Assembly: GCA_029783825.1 (NCBI GenBank)
Contig: JAREIK010009572.1
Location: 80,061-144,060, forward strand
Source: Sapria himalayana
Lineage: Eukaryota > Streptophyta > Magnoliopsida > Malpighiales > Rafflesiaceae
Length of the DNA: 64,000 nucleotides
Reading direction: 5' to 3'
Part shown: positions 23,880-33,880 of the stretch, piece after piece
Position numbering within the stretch: position 1 is the first letter of the stretch
How the letters are laid out: each line of letters begins with the position of its first letter
The notes under the pieces: generated by a model
The model's database searches: none
What the model was told of the DNA's origin: nothing
What the model saw: only the letters and a program-made list of their open reading frames with translations
Program-made: the position numbers and the translations under genes

Positions 23880-24125
23880 TTGATCAGATTAGTTCCGACA
23901 TCAACTGATCATTAGACCAGTTAGATTCTACAATCTAGATCGGTATTCCATCAAATCAAGATCAAACCAGTAAGACTGGTAGTTGGATTGCTGGATTGAC
24001 AGATCTAGCCACTCTTTAGGGACTCGGTACAAATTGTGTGTACACTTAAAAATAAATTTAGTAATGGTTAATAAGAATCGAATTCTTGACATGAGGGTTG
24101 CAAAACAACCCAATTATTACTTGAG
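23880..24125 (-). mobile_element. tRNA-derived SINE-like element (antisense)
   Basis: On the minus strand, TAGCTCAAGTAATAATTGG resembles a Pol III A box. It is followed about 35 nt later by AAGAATTCGATTCTT, resembling a B box (GGTTCGATTCC type). A body containing CCAATCCAACTACCAGTC-like sequence follows and resembles the copy at 57290-57545. No target duplication was found. Confidence 0.45.
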
Positions 24126-24129
24126 CTAC

Positions 24130-24738
24130 TTAGCTTTTTTTTTAAAAAAAAAATTGCTTGCATATTATTTATTCTTATTAAAATAATATTTTAATAATTT
24201 AATTTTTCTTAATTTTTTTATTTTATATATTATTTAATTAATTATTAAAATATAAAACTATCATTATAATATTCTTAGTGATTTTTTATATTATTTTCAT
24301 GATAATTTAATATAAAAATAAATATAACAAAATCTTTATATATATATATACACACACACACATACATATCATAATTTTTTTAATTATTGATTATATATTT
24401 TATTTATTTTATATTTTTTTGATATTTTTTCAAGTATTTTTATTAATGTTGAATAATTTTTATTTTTTATTGATATTTATGATATATTTATAAAATTCAA
24501 GTATCATATATTTGTATTTATCAATATTTTTATCTTATATGTGTATGTTTTTTTTGCAAATAATATTTAATTTAATAATATATAAAATATATTGATGATG
24601 TCATTGGTTCGCTAAAGGTTTGATAGCAGTCACACAAGTGGCCTGACTAATGAAGTATAAATTGGTAACTTTTCATGTTCAATCTCCCGTGTAGTTTTCT
24701 CAACATTAATTTTTTATTTCAACGATTTTATTTTATTG
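24130..24738. repeat. Very AT-rich stretch with (TA)n(CA)n microsatellite
   Basis: Mostly A and T with no coding signal. A TATATATATATA run passes into CACACACACACA at about 24338-24362. Confidence 0.7.
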
Positions 24739-24746
24739 CTATATGC

Positions 24747-25338
24747 TAGAGGTGTCAAACGGGTCATGTCGCGCAGACCCGACTCGGTTTTTGGTGGTTC
24801 AATCAGGTCATCATGCCGTACTTTGCACGACATGACTCAATTTAGGGCGGCCTAGCACGGGTCGCCAACTCAAGTATGGCTGGATTTGGGCTTGGTCATG
24901 CCGGGCCATGTCGAGTTGGGCTAGTATGAGTTTGATTTTCCAGCTCAGCCTAGCCCTAGCATAGCTAGGTGTACGTCGTAGGTTTGGGTGAGGAGGCGAG
25001 GCGAGGTGAGGCACGAGGGCGACTGGGATTGGGGTTTGGGCAAGCCCGATGGGAGCTCGAGCTTGGTTCATTCAGACTGTGTTTGAAACCCCTCCCGAGT
25101 TTTGGGGCATGGTGCCGGGTCATGCTGCTGGACCGTGCTTCGGGCCATACAGCTAAGTCGTGTTTGGTCCGGCATGATGCCCGACACCCAATGGCATAGC
25201 ACGACATGAGTTGTGCCTCGAGTAGACACAACACGGGCCCAAGCAAGATTCTGGACCGTCCCCTGCTGAGCCAGGCATGGCTCAATTGGGCCGTGCCTCG
25301 TGCCGGGCCCGAGCTGCCCGGTCCACTTGACACCTCAA
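24747..25338. mobile_element. 592-bp hAT deletion derivative
   Basis: The left end TAGAGGTGTCAAACGGG and the complement of the right end TTGAGGTGTCAAGTGGAC are inverted repeats. Flanks 24739-24746 (CTATATGC) and 25339-25346 (GGATATGC) match at 6 of 8 positions. Only the two GC-rich arms remain, with no transposase core. Overlapping ORFs on both strands reflect the palindromic GGGCCGTGCC-like composition. Confidence 0.78.
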
Positions 25339-25346
25339 GGATATGC

Positions 25347-27031
25347 CAGTACTTGAAATATGACTTATGATTACTTGATTCATATAATAAGTATTGAATT
25401 AGTTAGTTATATATTTTGATGGATCATTATTTCTTATTTTTTTAATATTTTTGTAAATTGTTTTTTTAATATTTTTAGAAATTTTAAAAAAATAAAAAAA
25501 ATGTGTTTTATGACAAAATATTCATATATATATTTTGAGTAATTATTAATAAAATAATAAAAATTTAAAAACTTTCTTTGATAACACTCACATCTCTATT
25601 TGATTCTTATATATAAGATTGTATTAAATCAGATTGGGTATTACAATAATTAGATTAACATATAAAACAAGAAATTCGTATAAGTTTTTCTAACTGACAA
25701 GTATTATAATCTAGGGTCTAGATATTTTAAGACTAAGATAAATTATTCTCAATTGGTTAGTAATATGTAACTAAGATGAAAATATACAAGAAAAAGTCTA
25801 CCACACTAAGACAAATACAAAGAATCTTACTGTCGAAGTAAAAAAATACAATACGTGTTATTAAATTTCAAATAGAATCTTCTTTAGAATCTTATGATTA
25901 CATAAATAAAAATTAGTTGAAGTAAAAACAAAATCAAAAGTAACTTCTTTAGAAATACAATTCATATTGGAATAAATTAACATAATAATTTAAAGTATTA
26001 AAAGCATGAGGAATTAATAATGATCTAGATTGAATATTATTATATCTGGTAGCTTTTGAATATTTGTCAATAATTATAATTAATTAAGAGAAAAAAATAA
26101 TATAGTGATTAAAATATGATTATCAATGATATGAGTTTTTGAGGTCTTATTTTAAATGAAAATACTTACATTAACTTATATGTTGATAATAAATGAATTT
26201 GAAAGTGTACTAGTAAAACAATCAATGATAATTAAAATTACTGAAAATTTTATTATTATTTTAGAGATGTGATTTGTATACTTTTTTATAGTGAATATAA
26301 ATATCATGGTTGATGAACTATGTGAGAACTCATCAATGTCTCCAATAGTGAGTATATTCATATTAATACTATGTAATTCTACAACTGAGGCTCTCCCCTA
26401 GTAAAAAACACAAAGACAATAATCTTTTTCAATCACACGACATCATGCATATCAATTTGAGCTTGATGATTGTTCTTAAATAATAATCAAAGTGAACAAA
26501 AAAGAAGACTATCTTGATTTGTTTAAATCATTATTAATATATTAGATCTCATAAAAATTTTAAAGTTAAATGTGATTGGTTATGATCACTGATAATAAGA
26601 TTAACCAGTGTGGAAGTTTGTCGTATGCATCTAGCCTATGGTTGTTGGTAAGGAGAGATTGGGGGGAGCCATGAGGGTGAAAAAAAATTAAAAAAAAAAA
26701 CAATTTAGGAGGAATAACTACAATAATAATATACATGACATAATACCCTCCCTAGCCGAATGCCCTGAATATGGTCGATGATACTGTTGGCACCTGGACC
26801 AAAAAGTGAATATAAAGGTCTCATAGAGCTGTTTTCCTAAACTTTCTAAGCGAAACCACGGTGACCTTCCCAGCAAGATTGGGATCCATAATTTGATCCA
26901 GCATGCCCTTATTTTACCAATCCATTGCCCATTCTGCCATATTAACCTGTTCTCGTGGCAGAACAGGATTTTGAGCTGGTGTGGGTCATGTATTGATCAT
27001 ACATTAGAAACTGAAGAATTTTTTCTTTTAT
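25347..27031. other. AT-rich intron sequence, no gene identified
   Basis: No clear element ends up to about 26640. From 26640 to 27031 the composition becomes more balanced. This part may be further sequence of the antisense CCR4-like locus whose recognisable part begins at 27172, but I could not match it. The short + strand ORF at 26893 has no recognisable domain. Confidence 0.4.
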
Positions 27032-27172
27032 TTAGCTGCAACTCAATCCAAATAAGCAGTTGCTATTTTCTTGCAAAGAAATAATGCTTGATTTGTTAGT
27101 GTAGAGCTCATTCCCAGAAAGTAAAGTTTTAGTTGTTTCGGCGTCACTATGTGAAACAGAGCTGGATGATTC
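27032..27172 (-). pseudogene. CCR4-like deadenylase fragment, 3' part
   Basis: Minus-strand frame continuing from 32176 across the Copia insertion: removing the element and one copy of GATTC keeps the frame open down to a TAA at 27032-27034. The encoded stretch is Ser-rich (S-S-S-S-V-S-H-S-D-A-E), resembling the variable insert of plant CCR4 homologues rather than a conserved motif. Identity comes from the other half (32176-32595). No later conserved EEP motifs were found further down the minus strand. Confidence 0.55.
27168..27172. repeat. Copia target-site duplication, left (GATTC)
   Basis: Perfect copy of 32176-32180. Confidence 0.9.
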
Positions 27173-27480
27173 TGTTGACGGGCTGTTCGATTGTGTTAGG
27201 ATATGGAAGTAAAGTTACAAATTTGCCCTTAATGAGCAATTATCGTGCATTACTGTAAAGTTTTTTTTTAATAAATTTACGCGTTTTAATTATCGGACTG
27301 ATATAAAAGCCGATATTTTTTTTGACCTAGCGGCTGGATGATAACTATTGATTGTTTTTGAATTGGCTCTGCTGCGTGATATCTCTTATTCTCCTCTATT
27401 CTTCTCTTCTTCTTCTTGAATCTGCTTCTGTTCTTGAGAATTTCTTGTTTTAAACAAGAAATAGTTGTTTCAAAACAACA
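27173..27480 (+). repeat. Copia 5' LTR
   Basis: TGTTGACGGG start and CAACA end. TATAAAAG at about 27302 is the likely promoter TATA box. Two short inverted repeats lie at the 3' end: TTCTTGTTT/AAACAAGAA and GTTGTTT/AAAACAAC. Confidence 0.95.
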
Positions 27481-27483
27481 CTG

Positions 27484-27495
27484 TGGTATCAGAGC
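27484..27495 (+). promoter_or_regulatory. Primer binding site, initiator-Met tRNA
   Basis: TGGTATCAGAGC three bases after the 5' LTR, the usual plant Copia primer site for minus-strand synthesis. Confidence 0.93.
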
Positions 27496-27720
27496 ATCGA
27501 TACTTAACTGCGATTGAAATTATTTTTGAACAATATTCAAATCTAATTTCTCCAGTTAGGCGTTCTCTGAAAACCTAAATATATTTCACAAATTTCTTAA
27601 GATCGAGCATAGATCTAACCAGATCTAGTAAGATCTAAAGGTTTTGTGGTTTTTTAAAACCTATTTTTAACAAAACCCCAACTTTCTGTTCATATTTTTT
27701 CAAGCTGTTCTTAAGATATT

Positions 27721-29055
27721 ATGTTTTCAAAAACTCAAAACACATCAAACTCGGGTTTAATTCCTATTCCCCTGTTCGATGGTGATAATTTTGACTATTG
27801 GCTTGTCAAAATGCGAACATTATTTATCTCCCAAGACATATGGGAAATAGTTGTTTCTGGATATGAAGAAGCTCCTAATTTCTCTATTCTGGAAGATAAA
27901 GAACTGTTACAAGAGAAGGAATTGAAGAAATTAAATGCTAAGGCATTACTTTTCATCCAACATGGTGTAAGTAATGCGATATTTCCTAGATTACTTGGCT
28001 GCACTCAAGCCAAGGAGGCATGGGACCTCCTAATCGAGGAATACCAAGGAGATAAGAAGGCTCGAGGAGCTCTTCTGCACTCCTTGAGAAAAGACTTCGA
28101 GAATCTGAGTATGAAAAACTCAGATTCTCTTACTGAGTTTTCAACTCAGTTCTTAGATATTGTTAATCAACTGAAGATTCATGGAGAAAATGTCTCTGAG
28201 ACTCGATTGGTTGAAAAACTTTTAATCTGCATGCCTGATAAATTTGATGCCATTGTGGCAGTTATTGAGGAGACCAAAGACCTATCAAAACTCTCCATCC
28301 AGCAAGTTTTGAGCTCCCTGAAGTCTTATGAGGGTCGATTACTGAAGAGAGCAGAAAGTTCTGCAGAGACTGCAATGCAGTCAAGATGGGAAGATAACTC
28401 TATTAAGGCTGAAGAGCAATACAGAGATATGAAGAACAAGAAAAATGCACTAAGGTATGGATCTAAAAATAAAAATAAAAATAAAATTAAAACAGGCTCT
28501 TTTTCTTCTCATTCTTCAGACTCATCTAAGGAACAAGGTTCTTCTTGCACTATTTGCAAGAGACTAAACCACACTGCGACAGAGTGTTGGTTTAGAAAAC
28601 AAAATCAGTGCCAAAACTGTAAAAAGTTTGGGCACAGTTCAAAGAACTGTAAGAACATATCCAACCAGAGTGCTGGTTTTACAGAACGAGTAAGTTCTGT
28701 AGAACATCTGTTTTATGTAAATGAAACAGAAAATACACACTCAGTAAATACTTGGTTTCTGGACAGTGGCTGCTCAAACCACATGTCTGGAAATGAAGAG
28801 ATATTTATGGATTTACTTCCAGTAGTAAATTCACAAGTCAAATTGGGGAATGGTGAACTAGTTCAGGCGCAAGCCAAGGGCAGAGTGGCTGTACCCACCT
28901 GTTCTGGAACAAAGTTCATAAAAGATGTACTTCTGGTTCCTGCCTTGGACCAGAACCTACTAAGTGTCGGCCAATTAATTGAAAAAGGCTATAAATTAAT
29001 GTTTGAAAATAAAATATGTAAAATTTTTGACCAAAATTGCAATAAACCTTACTAG
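27721..29055 (+). CDS. Copia gag and protease region (444 aa, ends at premature stop)
   Basis: Starts at the first good ATG after the leader. Residues roughly 15-210 form the Copia gag domain (UBN2 type), with the early Y-W-L-V-K-M signature. Two CCHC zinc knuckles follow at 276-289 and 297-310, which bind element RNA. The aspartic protease motif D-S-G is at 348-350, within W-F-L-D-S-G-C-S-N-H-M. The frame stops at TAG 29053-29055, and the same frame continues at once into the pre-integrase domain, so this is a nonsense lesion, not a natural gene end. Lys-rich sequence (K-N-K-N-K-N-K) precedes the knuckles. Confidence 0.92.
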   Translation: MFSKTQNTSNSGLIPIPLFDGDNFDYWLVKMRTLFISQDIWEIVVSGYEEAPNFSILEDKELLQEKELKKLNAKALLFIQHGVSNAIFPRLLGCTQAKEAWDLLIEEYQGDKKARGALLHSLRKDFENLSMKNSDSLTEFSTQFLDIVNQLKIHGENVSETRLVEKLLICMPDKFDAIVAVIEETKDLSKLSIQQVLSSLKSYEGRLLKRAESSAETAMQSRWEDNSIKAEEQYRDMKNKKNALRYGSKNKNKNKIKTGSFSSHSSDSSKEQGSSCTICKRLNHTATECWFRKQNQCQNCKKFGHSSKNCKNISNQSAGFTERVSSVEHLFYVNETENTHSVNTWFLDSGCSNHMSGNEEIFMDLLPVVNSQVKLGNGELVQAQAKGRVAVPTCSGTKFIKDVLLVPALDQNLLSVGQLIEKGYKLMFENKICKIFDQNCNKPY

Positions 29056-29064
29056 ATTGTAAAA

Positions 29065-29436
29065 ATGTCGAGTGGAAGAAGTTTTCCACTGACATTTGCT
29101 GAGAAAACAGATAAGGCATTCTCAATGAATGTCCAATCTGTCACCTCTCTATGGCACAGAAGGTTTGGGCATTTGAATTACTCTGACCTAAAAAATATTT
29201 TTCAAAATAATTTGGTAACTGGTGTGCCCTCAAACCTTACACCACCTAATTCTATCTGTGAAGTATGTTCACTGGGAAAACAATCCAGAAGAAGCTTTCC
29301 GAAACACTCTGTCTGGAAAGCTTCTCAACCTCTGGAATTACTACATGCTGACATATGTGGTCCTATGTCAGTAAAATCCTTAGGCAGTAGCAGTTATTTT
29401 CTGTTATTTATAGATGACTGCACAAGATATATATGA
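29065..29436 (+). pseudogene. Copia pre-integrase and integrase start
   Basis: Same frame as gag, after its stop. It encodes the pre-integrase zinc-binding segment (W-H-R-R-F-G-H-L-N, then C-E-V-C-S-L-G-K). The first integrase catalytic Asp follows in H-A-D-I-C-G-P, then F-I-D-D-C-T-R-Y. A TGA at 29434 interrupts it. The same frame stays recognisable for about 15 more codons before a frame change near 29487. Confidence 0.9.
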
Positions 29437-29471
29437 GTTTTTTTCTTGAAGCACAAATCTGAAGCACTTGA

Positions 29472-30689
29472 ATGCTTCAAGAAACTTTTACACTTGTTGA
29501 GAGACAATCTGGTCTAAGTGTCAAGTCACTTAGAACAGACATAGGAGGTGAGTTCCTCTCTCAAAAATTCACAGATTACTGTGAATCTAAAGGAATAACT
29601 AGACAACTTACCACTGCCTACTCACCACAACAGAATGGAGTTGTGGAGAGGAAAAATAGAACCATAATGGAAATGGCCAGAATATTGTTAAATCAGAAAA
29701 ACCTACCAAAGATATTTTGGGCAGAGGCAGTGAACACTTCTGTGTACCTACTCAATAGATGCCCAACCAAAGCACTGGAAAACATAACTCCATTGCAAGC
29801 CTGGACTAGTAGGAAGCCTAGTGTTAAACACCTAAAGGTATTCGGAAGTGTATGTTACTCCCATATACCAAGTGCACACAGAACCAAATTAGACTCCAAG
29901 AGTCTAAAATGTATTTTAGTAGGTTACAGTCTGCAATCCAAGGGTTACAGACTGTACTCACCAGAAACAAAGACATTTCTGGTGAGTAGAGATATTCTGA
30001 TTGATGAAAACAGCATGTGGGATGGAAATTTAAGTGAAGCTAATTCTGGAACCGAAAATGGTTGCACAGAAGCTGGTGCAACCTGCTATAAATTTAAAAA
30101 TGCTCCAAGGTATGATTTCGGCTCACCCTCTACTTTTACTTCTGAAATTAATTCTGATTCTGATTCTTTTACTGAACATGATTCCAAATATAAGTCCAAA
30201 TCTGTTTCTGAACATAGTGATTGTACATCATCTAATTCTGAATCGAGGAATGAAATTAGTAAAATAACCCCTGTAAAGTATAGAGACCTATCGGACATTT
30301 ATCAGAGATGTAACTACACCTCAGTTGAGAAACTCAACTATGAAGAGGCTGTAAAACATCAATTCTGGTTCAAAGCGATGCAGACAGAAATGTCTGTTAT
30401 CGAGAAAAATAACACTTGGACTTTAGTTGACTTACCTCAAAATAAACACAGTATAGGTGTTAAGTGGATTTATAGAATTAAAATTAAATCAAACTTAAAT
30501 CAACCTGTATACAAGGCTCGATTGGTAGCCAAAGGCTACTCACAAAAACCCGGATTAGACTACTATGAAACCTTTGCTCCAGTGGCAAGGTTAGAAACCA
30601 TAAGGCTTTTAATAGCCTTAGCCGGACGGAAAGGTTGGAATTTATTCCAATTAGATATAAAATCTGCCTTTCTAAATGGAAAACTTTAG
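29472..30689 (+). pseudogene. Copia integrase core and N-terminal RT
   Basis: Carries the second and third integrase catalytic positions: Asp in L-R-T-D-I-G-G-E-F and Glu in Q-Q-N-G-V-V-E-R-K-N. The C-terminal integrase region follows (L-K-V-F-G-S-V-C-Y, L-V-G-Y-S). A Ser/Asp-rich linker leads into RT: G-V-K-W-I-Y-R, Y-K-A-R-L-V-A-K-G, F-A-P-V-A-R and L-D-I-K-S-A-F-L-N-G. It ends at TAG 30687. The same frame reads on for about 18 codons until a C run near 30713, where the frame changes. The nominal ATG at 29472 is internal to the polyprotein and is not a true start. Confidence 0.92.
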
Positions 30690-30723
30690 GAAGAGATATA
30701 TGTAGAACAACCCCCCTGGGTTT

Positions 30724-31773
30724 GTGAAAAAGGGGAGTGAACACTGTGTTTATAAATTAAATAAGGCCTTGTATGGGTTGAAACAAGCTCCTCGTGCTTG
30801 GTATCAACAAATCAACTCTTATCTTCTGAATCAAGGATTCAGTAGAAGCAAGAGTGAGCCTACACTCTATATTAAGAGAGATAATAATTCTGGAATTTTG
30901 ATTGTTTCCTTGTATGTTGATGATATAATATTTACAAGTAATAAAACAGAATTGATAAATAATTTTAGGAGAGAAATGGAATTTAGATATGAAATGTCTG
31001 ATCTAGGAAGTTTAAAACAATTCCTAGGACTTGAAATAATTCAAGACACAAGTGGTGTGTCCGTTTCTCAAACCTCATACATTAAACTAGTATTGAAAAA
31101 CTTTGGAATGAGTGACTGTAAACCAGTGTCTACCCCTTTAGAAGTAAATCAGAAACTTCTTTCAGCTAAGGGTAAACCAGTAAATATGAAAAATTTCAGA
31201 AGTCTAATAGGCAGTCTGCTGTATGCATCAGCAACCAGACCTGACATAGTTTTCTCAGTTCATTTGCTATCACGTTTTATGCACTGTCCGAATCATATAC
31301 ACTTAAGTGCTGCTAAACGTATATTGAGATATCTCAAAGGTACACTTAATTTAGGTCTGAAATATCATAGAATTAATCATACAGAAATCATAGGTTATTG
31401 TGATAGTGATTGGGGAGGAAATCTAGAGGATTACAAAAGTACCTCTGGATATGTATTTAATCTTGGAACTGCTGCAGTTTCTTGGCAGTCCAAGAAACAA
31501 TCAACTGTAGCCTTGTCCACTACTGAAGCTGAATATGTTTCAGCTTCAGTTGCAACCTCTCAAGCCTTATGGCTTAGAAAACTGTTGGGTGACTTAGATA
31601 AAGTCCAAAAATATCCAACAAAAATTCTGTGTGATAATCAATCCACTATATCTATTGCGAATGATATGGTAATGCACAGCCGAACTAAACACATAGGTTT
31701 GAAATATCATTTCATTAAGGATACGATTGAATCTAATGAAGTTAAGTTGGTTTTTTGCAGGACTGAAGATTAA
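30724..31773 (+). pseudogene. Copia RT active site and RNase H
   Basis: Continues RT with A-L-Y-G-L-K-Q-A-P-R-A-W-Y. The polymerase box Y-V-D-D is at residues 64-67 of this frame (near 30913). L-G-S-L-K-Q-F-L-G-L-E, T-R-P-D-I and the RNase H region follow (D-S-D-W-G-G, S-T-S-G-Y, W-Q-S-K-K-Q, S-T-T-E-A-E-Y, then C-D-N-Q-S). It stops at TAA 31771, and the same frame continues into a short conserved tail (V-A-D-I-F-T-K) before the polypurine tract. The start listed is where the frame opens. Confidence 0.93.
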
Positions 31774-31857
31774 GTAGCTGATATATTCACAAAGTCTTTA
31801 CCAAGAGAAAAGCTTATCTATTTGAGAGAAAAGCTTGGACTGACCTCAACTACATCG

Positions 31858-31869
31858 AATCGGGGGGAT
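31858..31869 (+). promoter_or_regulatory. Polypurine tract
   Basis: Run of six G (CGGGGGGA) directly before the 3' LTR; primes plus-strand synthesis in LTR elements. Confidence 0.88.
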
Positions 31870-32175
31870 TGTTGACGGGCTATTCGATTGTGTTAGGATA
31901 TGGAAGTAAAGTTACAAATTTGCCCTTAATGAGCAATTATCGTGCATTACTGTAAAGTTTTTTTTTTAATAAATTTACGCGTTTTAATTATCGGACTGAT
32001 ATAAAAGCCGATATTTTTTTTGACCTAGCGGCTGGATGATAACTATTGATTGTTTTTGAATTGGCTCTGCTGCGTGATATCTCTTCTTCTCCTCTATTCT
32101 TCTCTTCTTCTTGAATCTGCTTCTGTTCTTGAGAATTTCTTGTTTTAAACAAGAAATAGTTGTTTCAAAACAACA
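31870..32175 (+). repeat. Copia 3' LTR
   Basis: 306 bp, TGTTGACGGG to CAACA. It differs from the 5' LTR at two bases and by two small length changes, in a TTC repeat and a T run. Confidence 0.95.
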
Positions 32176-32180
32176 GATTC
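32176..32180. repeat. Copia target-site duplication, right (GATTC)
   Basis: Perfect copy of 27168-27172. Confidence 0.9.
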
Positions 32181-32595
32181 AGCCATGGGAGTTTCATCAC
32201 CATTTTGCAGACCATGTCCATTTGATGCGCTGTGACTAACAGTAATGCTAGCCCCACTCTTGATAAAAACAGAGAGAGAACTTTGCAGCTCACTGCTTTC
32301 CATGCACAAAGATGGGATCAGATTATTCACAGAAACTACCCTAGGCGTATAGACAGGATCATGATGAAAGTATATAAAGTTGTATAATGGACTCTTTGGA
32401 ATAGAATTGAAGTCAGGATTATTCATAATATAAATGGAATTTTGATGTTTCTCCAAAAAAATTGTACAACCATTTATGGCATTTACTGTTCTCATTCCAA
32501 ATTCCACTGTAACCATGCAGTTTCATCTCCTCTTCTAATTCCTCAAAATGGTCCATCTCCTGAAAACACATAATATCAACAGACCACAAGTCCAG
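32176..32595 (-). pseudogene. CCR4-like (EEP-family) deadenylase fragment, 5' part
   Basis: The minus-strand exon starts at 32595 after a CTTTTTCAG acceptor. It encodes D-I-M-C-F-Q-E-M-D-H-F-E-E-L-E and G-Y-S-G-I-W, the first catalytic-Glu block of plant CCR4-type exonuclease/endonuclease/phosphatase proteins, which shorten mRNA poly(A) tails. A frameshift near 32507 separates this from K/M-R-T-x-N-A-x-N-G-C-x-I-F, and another follows near 32455. The sequence then jumps to D-F-N-S-I-P-K-S-P-L-Y-N-F-I, the later metal-binding block, skipping roughly 100 residues normally between them. The intron acceptor argues for a genomic rather than processed copy. It is broken by frameshifts, internal deletion and the Copia insertion. 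A plant CCR4 homologue 6-like parent is my best guess. Confidence 0.72.
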
Positions 32596-32599
32596 CTGA

Positions 32600-33880
32600 A
32601 AAAGTATTTTTGGCTGTTTAAACTCTAATTCCAGTATATAATGATGTATTTGATGTTATAATTATCTCTGATGAGTATCCTTTCTCTCTAGGATCAGTAG
32701 CCCTTGCTCACACATACAACTCCCATGATTTATTTTTGTACATCATGCTCTGATATTATGGACAAATTCAATATTATAAATGAAAAATACAGCTTGAAAT
32801 AATTAATTACAATATAACTTAATCAAATTTTTTACACAAATGATTCAAATATATTGTGCAAACAGAAAATTTGACTGAGACAATGTACATAACATGTGTT
32901 CCCATCTGAACATAAAGAAAAAAAAAAGTAAAAAAGGAGAAAAATTATAAAATTTAATAATTTTCTTCAATAGTTTTTATTTTTCTTTGAATATTGTTAT
33001 AACAAATAACAATTTATCTAAATATCTTTACTGTAATAATATTTAAATTTATACTTAATTTATCTCTCATATTCTATTTGTTATTAGATGCTAGGATATT
33101 TCTCTTTATGAATTGTATAATCAAATACTTTGATTTAGATATTATTTTTTGTCTTACTTACATTGTTTTGTAGTTTCGAAAGGCTTCAATCCTGCTCTTT
33201 AGACATGTGTGAGTAATGATTTATCTCATCTGATTTACTTAGATATGTCAGAGTCTAGCAGAGTTGAGACTCAAGATAATAAAATATTTTTATTAACTTT
33301 ATTGATTATTATATATGTTTTACCTAATTATTTTTTTTTATTTTAATTTTTTGATTCATTTAATTTTTAAAGAAAAAAAATTAGTTTATAAAAATATAAA
33401 AAACAATCAGAAGTGATGATATTTTAGATCATAAGGTACACAATAGAGTTTTAAATGAAAAAATGGTACTTTTTTCAGGGATATTTCAACTTTTATTTAT
33501 GCAAAATGTGACTTGTGTATGATAAAAGGAAAGGGTCATGATTTGGTGAAACCAAATGAGCTAATGACTAGGAAAGAGGATTGGGAATTTAGGGATGATT
33601 TTCTAATGGAGAGAATTAAAATAGATGAATTGTTCTCATCTTGTAATAGTTAAATGGTTATGAAGGTTTTATATGAAGCTTCAAAGAATATTCAAAGGAG
33701 AATGGAGAAACTGATATGCATGGTAGATAAGGAGGAGTTAATGAGCAAAGATTGAAAATATTGAAAAATTTGGCTCTCTAATAACAAAAAAGATAAAAAA
33801 TAAAAAAAAATTTGTAATTGTCAAATGTTGAAACATTTACTATTTCTTAATTATGTGATTTTGCACTAAGTCATCTTGCA
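32600..33880. other. AT-rich intron sequence, no gene seen
   Basis: Further upstream CCR4 exons on the minus strand were looked for and not recognised. No element ends were found. Confidence 0.4.

Larger units (their letters stand above)
27173..32175 (+). mobile_element. Ty1/Copia LTR retrotransposon, recent insertion, defective
   Basis: A 5.0-kb element with 308- and 306-bp LTRs, an initiator-Met tRNA primer site, gag, protease, integrase, RT and RNase H in Copia order, a G-rich polypurine tract and a GATTC duplication. The LTRs differ by two substitutions, a 3-bp indel and one base in a T run, so insertion looks recent. The coding region has stops at 29053, 29434, 30687 and 31771 and frame changes near 29487 and 30713, so it cannot make an uninterrupted polyprotein. 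It lies in sense orientation within the TAF1 intron and splits the antisense CCR4-like fragment. Confidence 0.96.

Noticed and set aside
24067..24125. Possible tRNA gene
   Set aside because: Box-like motifs are present, but no cloverleaf with paired acceptor and anticodon arms could be drawn; SINE-like is more likely.
24811..25333. Overlapping ORFs of 76-122 codons
   Set aside because: Same reason: the arms of the 592-bp hAT derivative, open on both strands, with no domain.
32145..32516. Single 123-codon minus-strand ORF as a gene
   Set aside because: Its 3' end runs into the Copia LTR. The real continuation of the host sequence is beyond the element at 27172.
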